From assembly GCA_934162125.1 (NCBI GenBank), contig CAKPHU010000003.1:124001-188000 (forward strand): a stretch of DNA of 64,000 nt, read 5' to 3'. The position numbers and the translations under genes were made by a program. The stretch's first letter is position 1. The number at the start of each line of letters is the position of its first letter. A model generated the notes under the pieces. That model had not been told where the DNA came from, made no database searches, and was given only the letters and a program-made list of their open reading frames with translations. Positions 1 to 8,777 of this stretch are shown piece by piece. The stretch is from an uncultured Bacilli bacterium. GTDB taxonomy: Bacteria; Bacillota_I; Bacilli_A; RF39; UBA660.

Positions 1-2624
1 ATGAGGCAAAAACTGTTTATAATGAAGCGACAAATAAATATATTAGTGAGTCTGCGCAAGGTTTTGAAATAAAGAAGATTAGTTCAGAAGATGATTCGGC
101 TATTGAAATGCGCGGAGAAAAATTAAGATATTGTGTCATTTTAGATGATAAGGGGAAAGTAAGTAAATTAGCTGTTTCTAATGATAGATATTATATTATG
201 TTAGATAAAGTTAAAAGCGTTGATTCAATAAAAAAAGGCAACGTTTATACTGGTAAGCTAAAAAATATGGATTGTACATCAGAAGTAGAAGATTTCAAAC
301 CTAAAGTTGATTGTAATTACACGGGAAAATTTGAAAAAAATGCAAAGTATATAAATGGACAATATACTTATACATATAATGGAACAAATGGTTGGGCAGT
401 TGAATTGACAGATAAAGCCTCAACTGATCCAGTTAATACAAGAGTGTGTGATGCAGTAGGTGGTAAGCCTATAGTTAGTGCTTATAAAATGTTCTATGAT
501 AGTAAAGCTAGTTCTATTGATTTATCAGAATTTGATACAAGTCAGATAACAAACATGAGTTTTATGTTTGCGAGAACTGAAGCTGCAAGTTTAGATTTAA
601 GTAAATTTAATACAAGTAAAGTAAAGAATATGAGAGCAATGTTTAACGAGAATAGGGCTTCATCATTGGATTTGAGTAGTTTTGATACAAGTAATGTTAC
701 AGATATGGGTTATATGTTTTCGTTAAGTAGTGCAACAACAATAAATGTTAGTAGTTTTAATACCAGTAAGGTAACTGATATGCATAGTATGTTTAATTCT
801 GTTTTAACATCAGAATTGAATGTATCTAATTTTGATACAAGCAATGTAACGGATATGGCTAAGATGTTTTTAGGAAGCAGAATTATAAATTTAGATTTAA
901 GTAAATTTAACACAAGCAAAGTAACTGATATGTTTGGTATGTTTTGTAAAACTTTGGCTACTACAATTAATATAGATGGATTTGATACAAGTAATGTAAC
1001 AAATATGCATGCAATGTTTGATACAAATTTAGCTACTAATCTTGATGTTAGTGGGTTTGATACAAGTAATGTAACAGATATGGCTTATATGTTCGCTAGA
1101 ACTAATGCTACTACAATTGATGTTAGTCATTTTAATACCAGCAAAGTAACAGATATGCGTGCAATGTTTAATAATAGTAAAGTATTGTCGCTTGATTTAC
1201 GAAACTTTGATACAAGCAACGTTACAGATATGGCTTATATGTTTTCACTTAGTAAAGCAACGATGATAGATGTTAGTAGTTTTAATACCAGTAAAGTAAC
1301 AAATATGATTTGTATGTTTAACTCTGTTTTAGTTCCACAGTTAAATTTGTCTAGTTTTGATACTAGTAATGTAACTGATATGGAACGTATGTTTTTAGGA
1401 AGTAAAATTACAAATTTAGATGTAAGTAAATTTAAAACGAGTAAAGTAACAACTATGAGTGGTATGTTTAGTAAAACTGAAACGACTACAATTGATGTTA
1501 GTGGATTTGACACAAGAAATGTAACGGATATGAGTTATATGTTTGCGATTACTAAAGCTACAAATATAGATGTCAGTAAATTTAAAACGAGTAAAGTAGT
1601 TAATATGAGAGCTATGTTTAATGATTGTCCAACTACGACAATAAATGTAAGTAGCTTTGATACAAGCAATGTTACGGATATGAGTTATATGTTTTCGCAA
1701 ACAAAAGCAACTAACGTAGATGTAAGTAAATTTAAAACGAGTAAAGTAGTTAATATGAGTGCTATGTTTAATGATTGTCCAACTACGACAATAAATGTAA
1801 GTGGATTTGATACAAGTAATGTAACGGATATGTCTTATATGTTTTCAAGAACTAAAGCAACTTCTATTGATGTAAGTAAATTTAATACAAGTAAAGTAAG
1901 AAATATGCAAGCCATGTTTTATTTGAGTTCTTTTTCAAAAGTCAATACAAGTGGATTTGACACTAGAAATGTTACAGATATGAGTCATATGTTTAGGGAT
2001 TCTTTAATTACTGATATAGATGTAAGTAAATTTAATACAAGTAAAGTAACAAATATGAACGCAATTTTTAGTGTTTGTAAAGCTAAGACAATTGATGTAA
2101 GTAAATTTGATACAAGTAATGTTACAGATATGACTAGTATGTTTAGAGAAACAATAGCTACTACAATTGATGTAAGCAAATTTGATACAAGTAAAGTAAC
2201 AAGTATGGCTGGTATGTTTCATTCAGTTTATGCGCCTACAGTAGATTTGAGTAAGTTTGATACTAGTAAAGTAACAGATATGACAGTTATGTTCTATATG
2301 AGTAGAATTAATAAAATAGATTTAAGTAGTTTTGATACAAGAAATGTTAGTGATATGAGTTGGATGTTTGCATATTCTAAGGCAACATCAATAAATGTTA
2401 GTAAACTTAATACTAATAAAGTAACGACTATGGATTATATGTTTTATCAAAGTTCGGCACCTAGTTTGGATTTATCTAGTTTTAATATGAGCAATGTAAC
2501 TAATACGAAAGCTATGTTTTCTCATGCAAAAGCTACAACTGGTTATGCAAGGACACAAGCTGATGCAGATAAGTTTAATTCTAGTAGTAATAAACCTAGT
2601 ACTTTGACATTTAAGGTTAAATAA
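1..2624 (+). CDS. Prepilin-leader BspA-like (DUF285) surface protein, 5' partial
   Basis: The reading frame is open from base 3, and its first residues align with residues about 43 onward of the next gene. The true start, with the prepilin leader, therefore lies upstream of the window, and the first in-frame ATG at 108 is internal. After a non-repetitive region ending in a Cys-containing segment, about 28 units of roughly 25 residues follow. Each has the pattern hydrophobic-D-(L/V)-S-x-F-(D/N)-T-S-x-V-T-(D/N)-M-x-x-MF, the BspA-like/DUF285 repeat known from surface proteins of gut and oral bacteria. The array closes with a short tail (GYARTQADADKFN) shared with the downstream paralogue. By family the role is adhesion or surface display; being a large pilin-like protein is inferred from the paralogue. 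Confidence 0.88.
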   Translation, partial: EAKTVYNEATNKYISESAQGFEIKKISSEDDSAIEMRGEKLRYCVILDDKGKVSKLAVSNDRYYIMLDKVKSVDSIKKGNVYTGKLKNMDCTSEVEDFKPKVDCNYTGKFEKNAKYINGQYTYTYNGTNGWAVELTDKASTDPVNTRVCDAVGGKPIVSAYKMFYDSKASSIDLSEFDTSQITNMSFMFARTEAASLDLSKFNTSKVKNMRAMFNENRASSLDLSSFDTSNVTDMGYMFSLSSATTINVSSFNTSKVTDMHSMFNSVLTSELNVSNFDTSNVTDMAKMFLGSRIINLDLSKFNTSKVTDMFGMFCKTLATTINIDGFDTSNVTNMHAMFDTNLATNLDVSGFDTSNVTDMAYMFARTNATTIDVSHFNTSKVTDMRAMFNNSKVLSLDLRNFDTSNVTDMAYMFSLSKATMIDVSSFNTSKVTNMICMFNSVLVPQLNLSSFDTSNVTDMERMFLGSKITNLDVSKFKTSKVTTMSGMFSKTETTTIDVSGFDTRNVTDMSYMFAITKATNIDVSKFKTSKVVNMRAMFNDCPTTTINVSSFDTSNVTDMSYMFSQTKATNVDVSKFKTSKVVNMSAMFNDCPTTTINVSGFDTSNVTDMSYMFSRTKATSIDVSKFNTSKVRNMQAMFYLSSFSKVNTSGFDTRNVTDMSHMFRDSLITDIDVSKFNTSKVTNMNAIFSVCKAKTIDVSKFDTSNVTDMTSMFRETIATTIDVSKFDTSKVTSMAGMFHSVYAPTVDLSKFDTSKVTDMTVMFYMSRINKIDLSSFDTRNVSDMSWMFAYSKATSINVSKLNTNKVTTMDYMFYQSSAPSLDLSSFNMSNVTNTKAMFSHAKATTGYARTQADADKFNSSSNKPSTLTFKVK
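480..2520 (+). repeat. BspA/DUF285 75-bp coding repeat array with higher-order duplications
   Basis: In-frame units of about 75 bp (25 codons) encode the surface repeats. Two larger periods are visible. Bases 1581-1663 and 1731-1813 are almost identical (one difference seen), a 150-bp tandem duplication of two units. The protein segments starting near 716 and 1241 match over several units at a 525-bp spacing, i.e. seven units. This indicates growth by unequal recombination. Confidence 0.85.
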
Positions 2625-2673
2625 TGTAAATTAATATTATGACAATATAGATTAGACTGGAGAAAATGATAAT

Positions 2674-4479
2674 ATGAAAAATAAAAAGGGATTTACATTG
2701 GTAGAATTATTGGCAGTAATAGTTATTATGGCCATATTATTGATGGTGGCAATTCCAGCTGTTAGTAGAATACTCGAAGATGTTAGAAAGAGAACTTTTG
2801 TAAATGAAGCGAAGACTATTTATAATGAGGCAATTAATAAATATATTAGTGAGTCAGCACATGGCTTTGAAATAAAGAAAATTAGTTCAGAAGATGATTC
2901 AGCTATTGAAATGAATGGTGAAAAATTAAAGTATTGTGTCATTTTAGATGATAAGGGAAAAGTAAGTAAACTTGCGGTTGGCAATGATAGATATTATATA
3001 ATGCTAGATCAAGTTAAGGATATTGAATCAATAAAGAAAGGTGATGTACGTTTAGGAAAATTACAAAATATGGAATGTACGTCTGAACCAGAAGATTTTA
3101 AGCCAAAAGTTGATTGTACTTATGATGGTGAACTTAAATCAGGTGTTGTATATAAGCCAGAAGATCAACAATATGATTATACGTATCAATCAACTGGTTG
3201 GGCTATAACTTTGAGAGATAAGAATTCAACAGTTCCTGTAAATAGTAAAATATGTAGTACAGTAAATGGTAAGCCTATAATTAGTGCGTCTCAAATGTTT
3301 TATAATAGTAAAACTACTTCTATTGATTTGTCTTCACTTGATACAAGTAGTATTACGGATATGGGATTCATGTTTGCCAATACTACTGGATTGACTAGTT
3401 TAGATTTAAGTAATTTTGATACAAGTAAAGTTACTAATATGTCCGATATGTTTCTTAATTCTTCTGCGAAGAAAATAACTGGATTAGATAAATTTGACAC
3501 TTCAAACGTAAAATATATGAGTAAAATGTTTAGTAATAGTAAAGCTGAGTCATTGGATTTAAGCTCATTTAATACAGAAAAAGTAACTGATATGCGAGAG
3601 ATGTTTAAATGGTGTCAAGCTGAAAATGTAAAAGGTTTAGAAAATATAAAGACTTCTAAAGTAACTAATATGCAATCTATGTTTGAACATAGTTCAATGA
3701 AATCATTAAATTTGGCTTCATTTGATACTAAATTAGTTACAAATATGAAAAGAATGTTCTATTATTCTCAAGCGACAAGTATATCTTTACCACCACTTAA
3801 TGCAGAAAATGTTACTACTATGGAAGATATGTTTCGTAATTCACGTGCTTTAAGAATAGATGGTTTGGGAAATTTTAAAACAAAGAAAGTAACTGTTCTT
3901 AGATCGATATTTCAAGAATGTAGTGCACAATCATTAGATGTTAGTTCATTTGATACAAGTAATGTGGTAACAATGGATAGAACATTTTATAATAGTGAAG
4001 CTTTAGAGATTAAAGGGTTAGAAAACTTCAATACTTCTAAGGTAACTAATATGCAGAATATGTTTGCATATACTAGAGCTTCAAATCTTAATTTAAGTTC
4101 ATTTAATACAGCAAATGTAACTAATATGCAAAACATGTTTGAAGGAAACATGGCTACAAAACTAGATTTAAGTTCATTTAATACTTCTAAAGTTATAAAT
4201 ATGTATGAAATGTTCTTTATTTGTAAAGCCAATGAAATAGTTGGATTAAATAAATTTAATACTTCTAGAGTAACAAATATGACTCGTATGTTTTCTGGTA
4301 CTAGTGCAAGTACATTAGATTTAAGTAGTTTTGATACAAGTAAGGTTGTAAGCAGAAATATGACTAGTATGTTTTCTAATTCCTTAGCTACAACGGGTTA
4401 TGCAAGGACACAGGCTGAAGCTGATAAGTTTAATGCAACTACTGGTAAGCCTAGTACTTTGACATTTAAGGTTAAATAA
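2674..4479 (+). CDS. Prepilin-leader BspA-like (DUF285) surface protein
   Basis: 601 residues. The N-terminus MKNKKG-FTLVELLAVIVIMAILL is a textbook type IV prepilin (class III) signal: basic leader, Gly before the cleavage site, Phe1 and Glu5 of the mature protein, then a hydrophobic helix. Residues to about 190 match the upstream partial gene. About 15 DUF285 repeats then alternate between 'SLDLSSFDTSxVTNM' and a variant with an extra Gly-Leu (GLxxFxTSKVT), and the tail GYARTQAEADKFN ends the protein. Known pseudopilins are usually below 250 residues, so this is a large adhesin module carried on a pilin-type stem. An SD-like CTGGAG precedes the ATG. No pilus assembly ATPase or prepilin peptidase lies in the window. 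Confidence 0.9.
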   Translation: MKNKKGFTLVELLAVIVIMAILLMVAIPAVSRILEDVRKRTFVNEAKTIYNEAINKYISESAHGFEIKKISSEDDSAIEMNGEKLKYCVILDDKGKVSKLAVGNDRYYIMLDQVKDIESIKKGDVRLGKLQNMECTSEPEDFKPKVDCTYDGELKSGVVYKPEDQQYDYTYQSTGWAITLRDKNSTVPVNSKICSTVNGKPIISASQMFYNSKTTSIDLSSLDTSSITDMGFMFANTTGLTSLDLSNFDTSKVTNMSDMFLNSSAKKITGLDKFDTSNVKYMSKMFSNSKAESLDLSSFNTEKVTDMREMFKWCQAENVKGLENIKTSKVTNMQSMFEHSSMKSLNLASFDTKLVTNMKRMFYYSQATSISLPPLNAENVTTMEDMFRNSRALRIDGLGNFKTKKVTVLRSIFQECSAQSLDVSSFDTSNVVTMDRTFYNSEALEIKGLENFNTSKVTNMQNMFAYTRASNLNLSSFNTANVTNMQNMFEGNMATKLDLSSFNTSKVINMYEMFFICKANEIVGLNKFNTSRVTNMTRMFSGTSASTLDLSSFDTSKVVSRNMTSMFSNSLATTGYARTQAEADKFNATTGKPSTLTFKVK

Positions 4480-4485
4480 ATATTT

Positions 4486-4511
4486 AGATATAGTTTAGAC
4501 TATATCTTTTT
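4486..4511. terminator. Terminator between convergent genes
   Basis: AGATATAG (4486-4493), a six-base loop, CTATATCT (4500-4507), then TTTT on the plus strand. It lies between the end of the BspA-like gene and the stop of the convergent regulator. The minus-strand side is only AT-rich, so it is best for plus-strand transcripts. Confidence 0.7.
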
Positions 4512-5136
4512 ATTTGAGATATTTTATAATTCTTCCGTCTCTTGTGATTATTTTTTCTTGTTCCATTTTATTTAATTCGCGCATTAAGTTACTACGATCA
4601 ACTACAATATATTCAGCAATGGCTTTATAAGATGTAGTTACATGAAAGATATTGTCTTTATTCATTCTTTGTTTCATAAAATAAATTATTTTTTCACGGA
4701 CAGTTTTTTGAGATAATAGTTCAATTTTTTCATTTTGCTTTTTATTATCGTTTATTAAAAGATCAAATAAAGTTAGGGCCATATTATTGTGAAATGGGCA
4801 ACCTTTGGAGCAACTTTTTAGAATAGAATAATAGTCAATAAAAGCTACTTTAGTGTCTCCATTACTAGTAATATATATTTCATCTTCTGAATCTTGGAAA
4901 AAGAGATTAGAGAAGATATCATTTTCTTTTAAGTCACGCATGATAGTAGTATTGGCGTTGGCATCAGTCTTGATAATATTTGCTTTACCATAGATGATGA
5001 AACCAATTCTTTTTTTTATTTCTAGGTTACTTATAATTAATTCTTTGTTTGTAAAGTTACTGTACTTAACATTTACACAGTTTGACAGGTACTTTTGAAA
5101 AATAAAAAGACGTTCTTTTTCAGTGTTTTCAATCAT
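4510..5136 (-). CDS. Crp/Fnr family transcriptional regulator
   Basis: 208 residues, usual for the family. Residues about 10-110 fit a cyclic-nucleotide-binding-type beta-roll, followed by a long helix (about 115-150) and a C-terminal winged helix: SYKAIAEYIVVDRSNLMREL at 168-187 is the helix-turn-helix. Three cysteines (C20, C109, C113) are present, but not the N-terminal Cys cluster of FNR, so iron-sulfur sensing is not shown. It is divergent from the class III ribonucleotide reductase operon, with a palindrome in the shared intergenic region, which suggests it controls that operon and itself. The effector is unknown. The ATG has an AAGGAT site upstream on the minus strand. Confidence 0.85.
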   Translation of the reverse strand: MIENTEKERLFIFQKYLSNCVNVKYSNFTNKELIISNLEIKKRIGFIIYGKANIIKTDANANTTIMRDLKENDIFSNLFFQDSEDEIYITSNGDTKVAFIDYYSILKSCSKGCPFHNNMALTLFDLLINDNKKQNEKIELLSQKTVREKIIYFMKQRMNKDNIFHVTTSYKAIAEYIVVDRSNLMRELNKMEQEKIITRDGRIIKYLK

Positions 5137-5179
5137 TTAATCAGATCCTTTCAAGATAATTTTATAATAATTTTTATAT

Positions 5180-5195
5180 TGTTGCAAATGCAACA
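5180..5195. promoter_or_regulatory. Candidate Crp/Fnr operator (16-bp palindrome)
   Basis: TGTTGCA-AT-rich centre-TGCAACA, a perfect 16-bp inverted repeat, lies between the divergent regulator and nrdD. Its centre (5187.5) is about 42 bp before the start point expected from the -10 at 5218, the classic class II position for Crp/Fnr activators. No good -35 is present, as expected for an activated promoter. Assignment to the adjacent regulator is inference. Confidence 0.6.
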
Positions 5196-5217
5196 GAAAG
5201 AATTTGAAAATTTAGGC

Positions 5218-5223
5218 TACAAT
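5218..5223 (+). promoter_or_regulatory. -10 element of the nrdD-nrdG-dut operon
   Basis: TACAAT, 32 bases before the nrdD start. The bases 17 upstream (AGAAAG) do not resemble a -35, so activation from the palindrome at 5180-5195 is likely. Confidence 0.5.
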
Positions 5224-5249
5224 CTTTTATATGGTAGGGAGAATAAAGT

Positions 5250-7385
5250 ATGGAAAAAGATGTAATTAGAATAGTAAAAAGAAATGGATATATTGAAGAC
5301 TTCAAACCAGAAAAGATTAGAGAGGCTGTTATTACTAGTGCCGAGAGAGTAATGGTTTCTTTAACTGATGAGGCACTTGATGAAGTTATTTCAATAGTAA
5401 GAAAACTTTTAAAAACACAGACTACTAATCCAACTATTGATCAAGTTCATAGTTGTGTAGAAGCTGCTTTGGAACAAGTTAATCCTTTAGTTGCGAAGAG
5501 TTATAGAGAATATAGAGATTATAAAAAAGATATAGTTCATATATTAGATAAAGTATACAAGAAGGCTCAAGTAATTACTTATATTGGGGATAAAGAATGT
5601 GCTAATATGGATAGTGCTTTGGTTACTACACAGAGATGTTTAATATATAATAGTTTAAATAAAGAATTGTATAAGAAGTTTTTTTTGACAACAAATGAAA
5701 TAGAAGCTTGTAAAGATGGATATATTTATATACATGATATGAGTGCAAGACGTGATACAATGAATTGCTGTTTATTTGATATGGCTAATGTATTAAAAGA
5801 TGGATTTGAAATGAGTAATATATGGTATACAGAACCTAAAACATTACAGACGGCTTTTAATGTTATGGGTGATGTTATTATCAATACAACTGCTATGCAA
5901 TATGGTGGATTTACAGTACCAGAAGTTGATACAGTTTTAAAGAAGTATGCTAAGCTTACATATAAAAAGTATTATGATGAATATTTAGATATAAAGGGAG
6001 ATACTTTTAAAGATGAAGCAGATAAATATGCTTGGAGTAAAGTAAAGAGAGAGTGTGAACAGGGATATCAAGGAATTGAATATAAACTTAATACAGTTAG
6101 TTCCAGTAGAGGAGATTATCCATTTGTGACATTTTCTTTTGGGATTGATACTGATGAGTTTGCAAAACTTATAACGAGAGTTATGTTAGATGTACATAGA
6201 GAGGGACAAGGCAAGAAAGGTTTTAAGAGACCGACATTGTTTCCTAAATTAGTTTTCTTATATGATCAGAAACTACATGGTAAAGGCGGAGAATTAAGAG
6301 ATAATTTTTTGGCGGCAATAAAGTGTAGTCAAAAGACAATGTATCCAGATTATTTATCATTATCAGGTGAAGGTTATGTTTGTGATATTTATAAAAAATA
6401 TGGACGTGTTGTGAGTCCAATGGGATGTAGAGCATTTTTATCACCATGGTATGAAAAGGGAGGAATGAATCCTCTTGATAAGAATGATAAACCTGTATAT
6501 ATAGGTAGATTTAATATTGGAGCAGTGTCTTTACATTTACCAATGATTTTAGCTAAAGCGAGAGAAGAACAAAAAGATTTTTATGAAGTTTTAGATTATT
6601 ACTTAGAGATGATTAGAAGAATACATATTAGAACTTATCGTTATCTTGCGAAAAGAAAGGCTTCAACTAATCCTTTGGCTTATTGTCAGGGTGGTTTTTA
6701 TGGAGGAAATTTAAAACCAGATGAAGCAATTGAACCAGTACTTAGATCTTCAACAGCGTCTTTTGGAATTACAGCTTTGAATGAGTTGCAAGTTTTATAT
6801 AATGGAAAAAGTATTGTAGAAGATGGGGAGTTTGCAGTTGAAGTTTTAAAATATATAAATAAAAAGACGTTGGAGTTTAAAGAAAAAGATCATATTTTGT
6901 ATGCGATATATGGTACTCCAGCTGAAAACTTATGTGGATTACAAATTCAACAATTTAGGAAGAAATATGGAATTATTGAAGGGGTTAGTTCTAGAGAGTA
7001 TGTTTCTAATAGTTTCCATTGCGGTGTTTGGGAGGATATTACAGGAATAGAGAAACAAGATTTGGAAAATCGCTTTTGGGAATTATTTAAAGGGGGAAGA
7101 ATTCAGTACGTTCGTTATAATTTGAGTTATAACAAAGAAGCTATGCTTACTTATATAGAGAGAGCTATGAAGTTAGGATTTTATGAGGGAGTTAATTTAA
7201 GTTTGGCTTATTGTAATAATTGTGGACATGAAGAATTAGAAATGGATGTTTGTCCTAAGTGCGGTAGTACAGATTTAACTAAGATAGATAGAATGAATGG
7301 TTATTTGTCTTATTCTAGGGTACATGGTGATACAATGTTAAGTAATGCTAAAATGGTTGAGATATCAGAAAGGAAGTCAATGTAG
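5250..7385 (+). CDS. nrdD: Anaerobic (class III) ribonucleoside-triphosphate reductase, complete form
   Basis: 711 residues. Reduces ribonucleoside triphosphates to deoxynucleotides by glycyl-radical chemistry under anoxia. An ATP-cone domain fills about residues 3-95 (IVKRNGYIEDF). The body carries NCCLFDMANV and MGCRAFLSPW, where family active-site cysteines occur. The C-terminus has a complete zinc site (C655, C658, C668, C671) and a glycyl-radical motif RMNGYL with Gly684, followed by SRVHGDT. It is the first gene of an operon with a deoxyribosyltransferase-like protein, nrdG and dut, and is probably controlled by the divergent Crp/Fnr protein. It differs clearly from the second NrdD at 16190, which lacks the radical domain. 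Confidence 0.95.
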   Translation: MEKDVIRIVKRNGYIEDFKPEKIREAVITSAERVMVSLTDEALDEVISIVRKLLKTQTTNPTIDQVHSCVEAALEQVNPLVAKSYREYRDYKKDIVHILDKVYKKAQVITYIGDKECANMDSALVTTQRCLIYNSLNKELYKKFFLTTNEIEACKDGYIYIHDMSARRDTMNCCLFDMANVLKDGFEMSNIWYTEPKTLQTAFNVMGDVIINTTAMQYGGFTVPEVDTVLKKYAKLTYKKYYDEYLDIKGDTFKDEADKYAWSKVKRECEQGYQGIEYKLNTVSSSRGDYPFVTFSFGIDTDEFAKLITRVMLDVHREGQGKKGFKRPTLFPKLVFLYDQKLHGKGGELRDNFLAAIKCSQKTMYPDYLSLSGEGYVCDIYKKYGRVVSPMGCRAFLSPWYEKGGMNPLDKNDKPVYIGRFNIGAVSLHLPMILAKAREEQKDFYEVLDYYLEMIRRIHIRTYRYLAKRKASTNPLAYCQGGFYGGNLKPDEAIEPVLRSSTASFGITALNELQVLYNGKSIVEDGEFAVEVLKYINKKTLEFKEKDHILYAIYGTPAENLCGLQIQQFRKKYGIIEGVSSREYVSNSFHCGVWEDITGIEKQDLENRFWELFKGGRIQYVRYNLSYNKEAMLTYIERAMKLGFYEGVNLSLAYCNNCGHEELEMDVCPKCGSTDLTKIDRMNGYLSYSRVHGDTMLSNAKMVEISERKSM

Positions 7386-7706
7386 ATGTATAGTGTTGTT
7401 TTATTAATAGGAAGTACTAAATTTAAGGATGTATTTTTAGAAGTTGAAGAGAAACTTGCTTTGAAAGGATATTTGATTTTTACACCATCTGTTTATAATC
7501 AATCTGGTGAAGTACCTGAATGTGGAGTAGATACGAAAAAAATATTAGATACGGCTGCGAAAATGAAAATATGTCGTAGTGATATAGTTGTTGTTATTGA
7601 TAAAGATGGTTATATTGGCAGTAGTACTAAGAATCAGATTGAATGGGCTGAATTATTAAATAAACCAGTATTATATTATAGTCATGGAGATGTTGATAAG
7701 TTATGA
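7386..7706 (+). CDS. Nucleoside 2-deoxyribosyltransferase-like protein
   Basis: 106 residues, starting directly after the nrdD stop, with an SD (AGGAAG) inside the end of nrdD. The pattern hydrophobic strand-GSTKFKD, then GYLIFTPSVY, then SDIVVVIDKDGYIGSSTKNQIEWAELLNKPVLYY resembles small Rossmann-like nucleoside deoxyribosyltransferase/DUF4406-type proteins (nucleotide-binding SIT, catalytic E in the QIEWA helix). Its place between nrdD and nrdG agrees with a role in deoxynucleoside turnover. The substrate is not known. Confidence 0.65.
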   Translation: MYSVVLLIGSTKFKDVFLEVEEKLALKGYLIFTPSVYNQSGEVPECGVDTKKILDTAAKMKICRSDIVVVIDKDGYIGSSTKNQIEWAELLNKPVLYYSHGDVDKL

Positions 7707-8245
7707 GATACCATAATATTACAAAGGCTGATATGCTAAATGGAGAAGGTCTTAGAGTGGTTTTATGGTTGGCGGGTTGTTCACACCATTGTCAGGCTTG
7801 TCAGAATCCCATTACTTGGAATCCTAATGATGGATTAGTGTTTGATGAGGAAGCAAAAAAAGAGGTATTTGATGAGTTAGAAAAAGACTGGTGTAGTGGA
7901 ATTACTTTTTCGGGAGGAGATCCATTGTATTTGGGCAATAGAGAAGGAGTTAGTTCCTTAGTATCAGAAATTAGAAGTAAGTTTCCAGATAAGAATATTT
8001 GGTGTTATACAGGATATACATGGGAAGAGTTAATGGAACAAATGAAGAATGATGATAATTTGAGAAATATCTTGGATAATGTGGATGTCTTGTTGGAAGG
8101 AAGATTTGTATTAGGACTAGCGTTAGAAAAATTGCATTATGTAGGAAGTAGTAATCAAAGAATTATTGATGTTAAGAAAAGTCTTGATAGTAATGAAATT
8201 AATTTGTATATTGATAATAGTAATATTTTAAGAGGAGAAGTATAA
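7703..8245 (+). CDS. nrdG: Anaerobic ribonucleotide reductase activating protein
   Basis: 180 residues. A radical SAM activase that makes the glycyl radical on NrdD. The cluster motif CSHHCQAC (C26, C30, C33) has the CX3CX2C spacing, preceded by the GEGLR motif; SGGDP follows at about 73 and WCYTGYTWEE near 107. The ATG overlaps the stop of the preceding gene (ATGA). Its likely partner is the NrdD encoded at 5250. Confidence 0.94.
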   Translation: MRYHNITKADMLNGEGLRVVLWLAGCSHHCQACQNPITWNPNDGLVFDEEAKKEVFDELEKDWCSGITFSGGDPLYLGNREGVSSLVSEIRSKFPDKNIWCYTGYTWEELMEQMKNDDNLRNILDNVDVLLEGRFVLGLALEKLHYVGSSNQRIIDVKKSLDSNEINLYIDNSNILRGEV

Positions 8246-8703
8246 TGAGAAAACGTGGATTTGAAATTGCAAGAGGATATGAAGATAAAAATATAAATTT
8301 ACCAGTTAGGAAGACGACACATTCTGCTGGATATGATGTGGAGGCTGCTGAGGATATAGTAATTCCAATGTATAAACCAGGAATTAAGCCAACACTTATT
8401 CCTACAGGGTTAAAAGCTTATTGTGCAGAGGATGAGTGCTACTTTTTATTAAATCGTAGTAGTGGACCTAAAAAAGGATTTTTGATGGCTAATAGTATTG
8501 GTTTAATTGATTCGGATTATTATGGTAATGAAGATAATGATGGACATTTTTACTTTGCTTACTTTAATTGTAGTGATCATGATATTGAAGTTAAGAAGGG
8601 TGATATTATTGGACAAGTTGTTTTCCAAAAATATTTAACTGTTGATAATGATAAAGCTGAAGGAGTAAGAACTGGTGGCTTTGGTTCAACAGATAAAAAA
8701 TAA
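8245..8703 (+). CDS. dut: dUTP diphosphatase (trimeric dUTPase)
   Basis: 152 residues. Hydrolyses dUTP to dUMP and pyrophosphate, keeping uracil out of DNA. All five trimeric dUTPase motifs can be read in order: SAGYDVEAAE, NRSSGPKKG, GLIDSDYYGN, IGQVVFQKY and the C-terminal RTGGFGST. The start overlaps the nrdG stop (TAATG), so it is translationally coupled as the last gene of the deoxynucleotide operon. Confidence 0.95.
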   Translation: MRKRGFEIARGYEDKNINLPVRKTTHSAGYDVEAAEDIVIPMYKPGIKPTLIPTGLKAYCAEDECYFLLNRSSGPKKGFLMANSIGLIDSDYYGNEDNDGHFYFAYFNCSDHDIEVKKGDIIGQVVFQKYLTVDNDKAEGVRTGGFGSTDKK

Positions 8704-8713
8704 CAGAAAGTCC

Positions 8714-8742
8714 TTGTAATTGTTCTTGTTTTACGCTATAAT
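8714..8742 (+). promoter_or_regulatory. Promoter of the first pilin/SH3 pair
   Basis: TTGTAA (8714-8719), 17 bases, TATAAT (8737-8742), 35 bases before the start at 8778. No terminator is visible between dut and this promoter. Confidence 0.6.
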
Positions 8743-8777
8743 TTTGATTAAAATAGGCGTAGTAGGAGTGTGGTTGT

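Noticed and set aside
108..110. ATG at 108 as start of the first gene
   Set aside because: Homology to the paralogue continues upstream in frame to base 3.
480..2520. CRISPR-like array
   Set aside because: The 75-bp period is 25 codons of DUF285 repeats without unique spacers.
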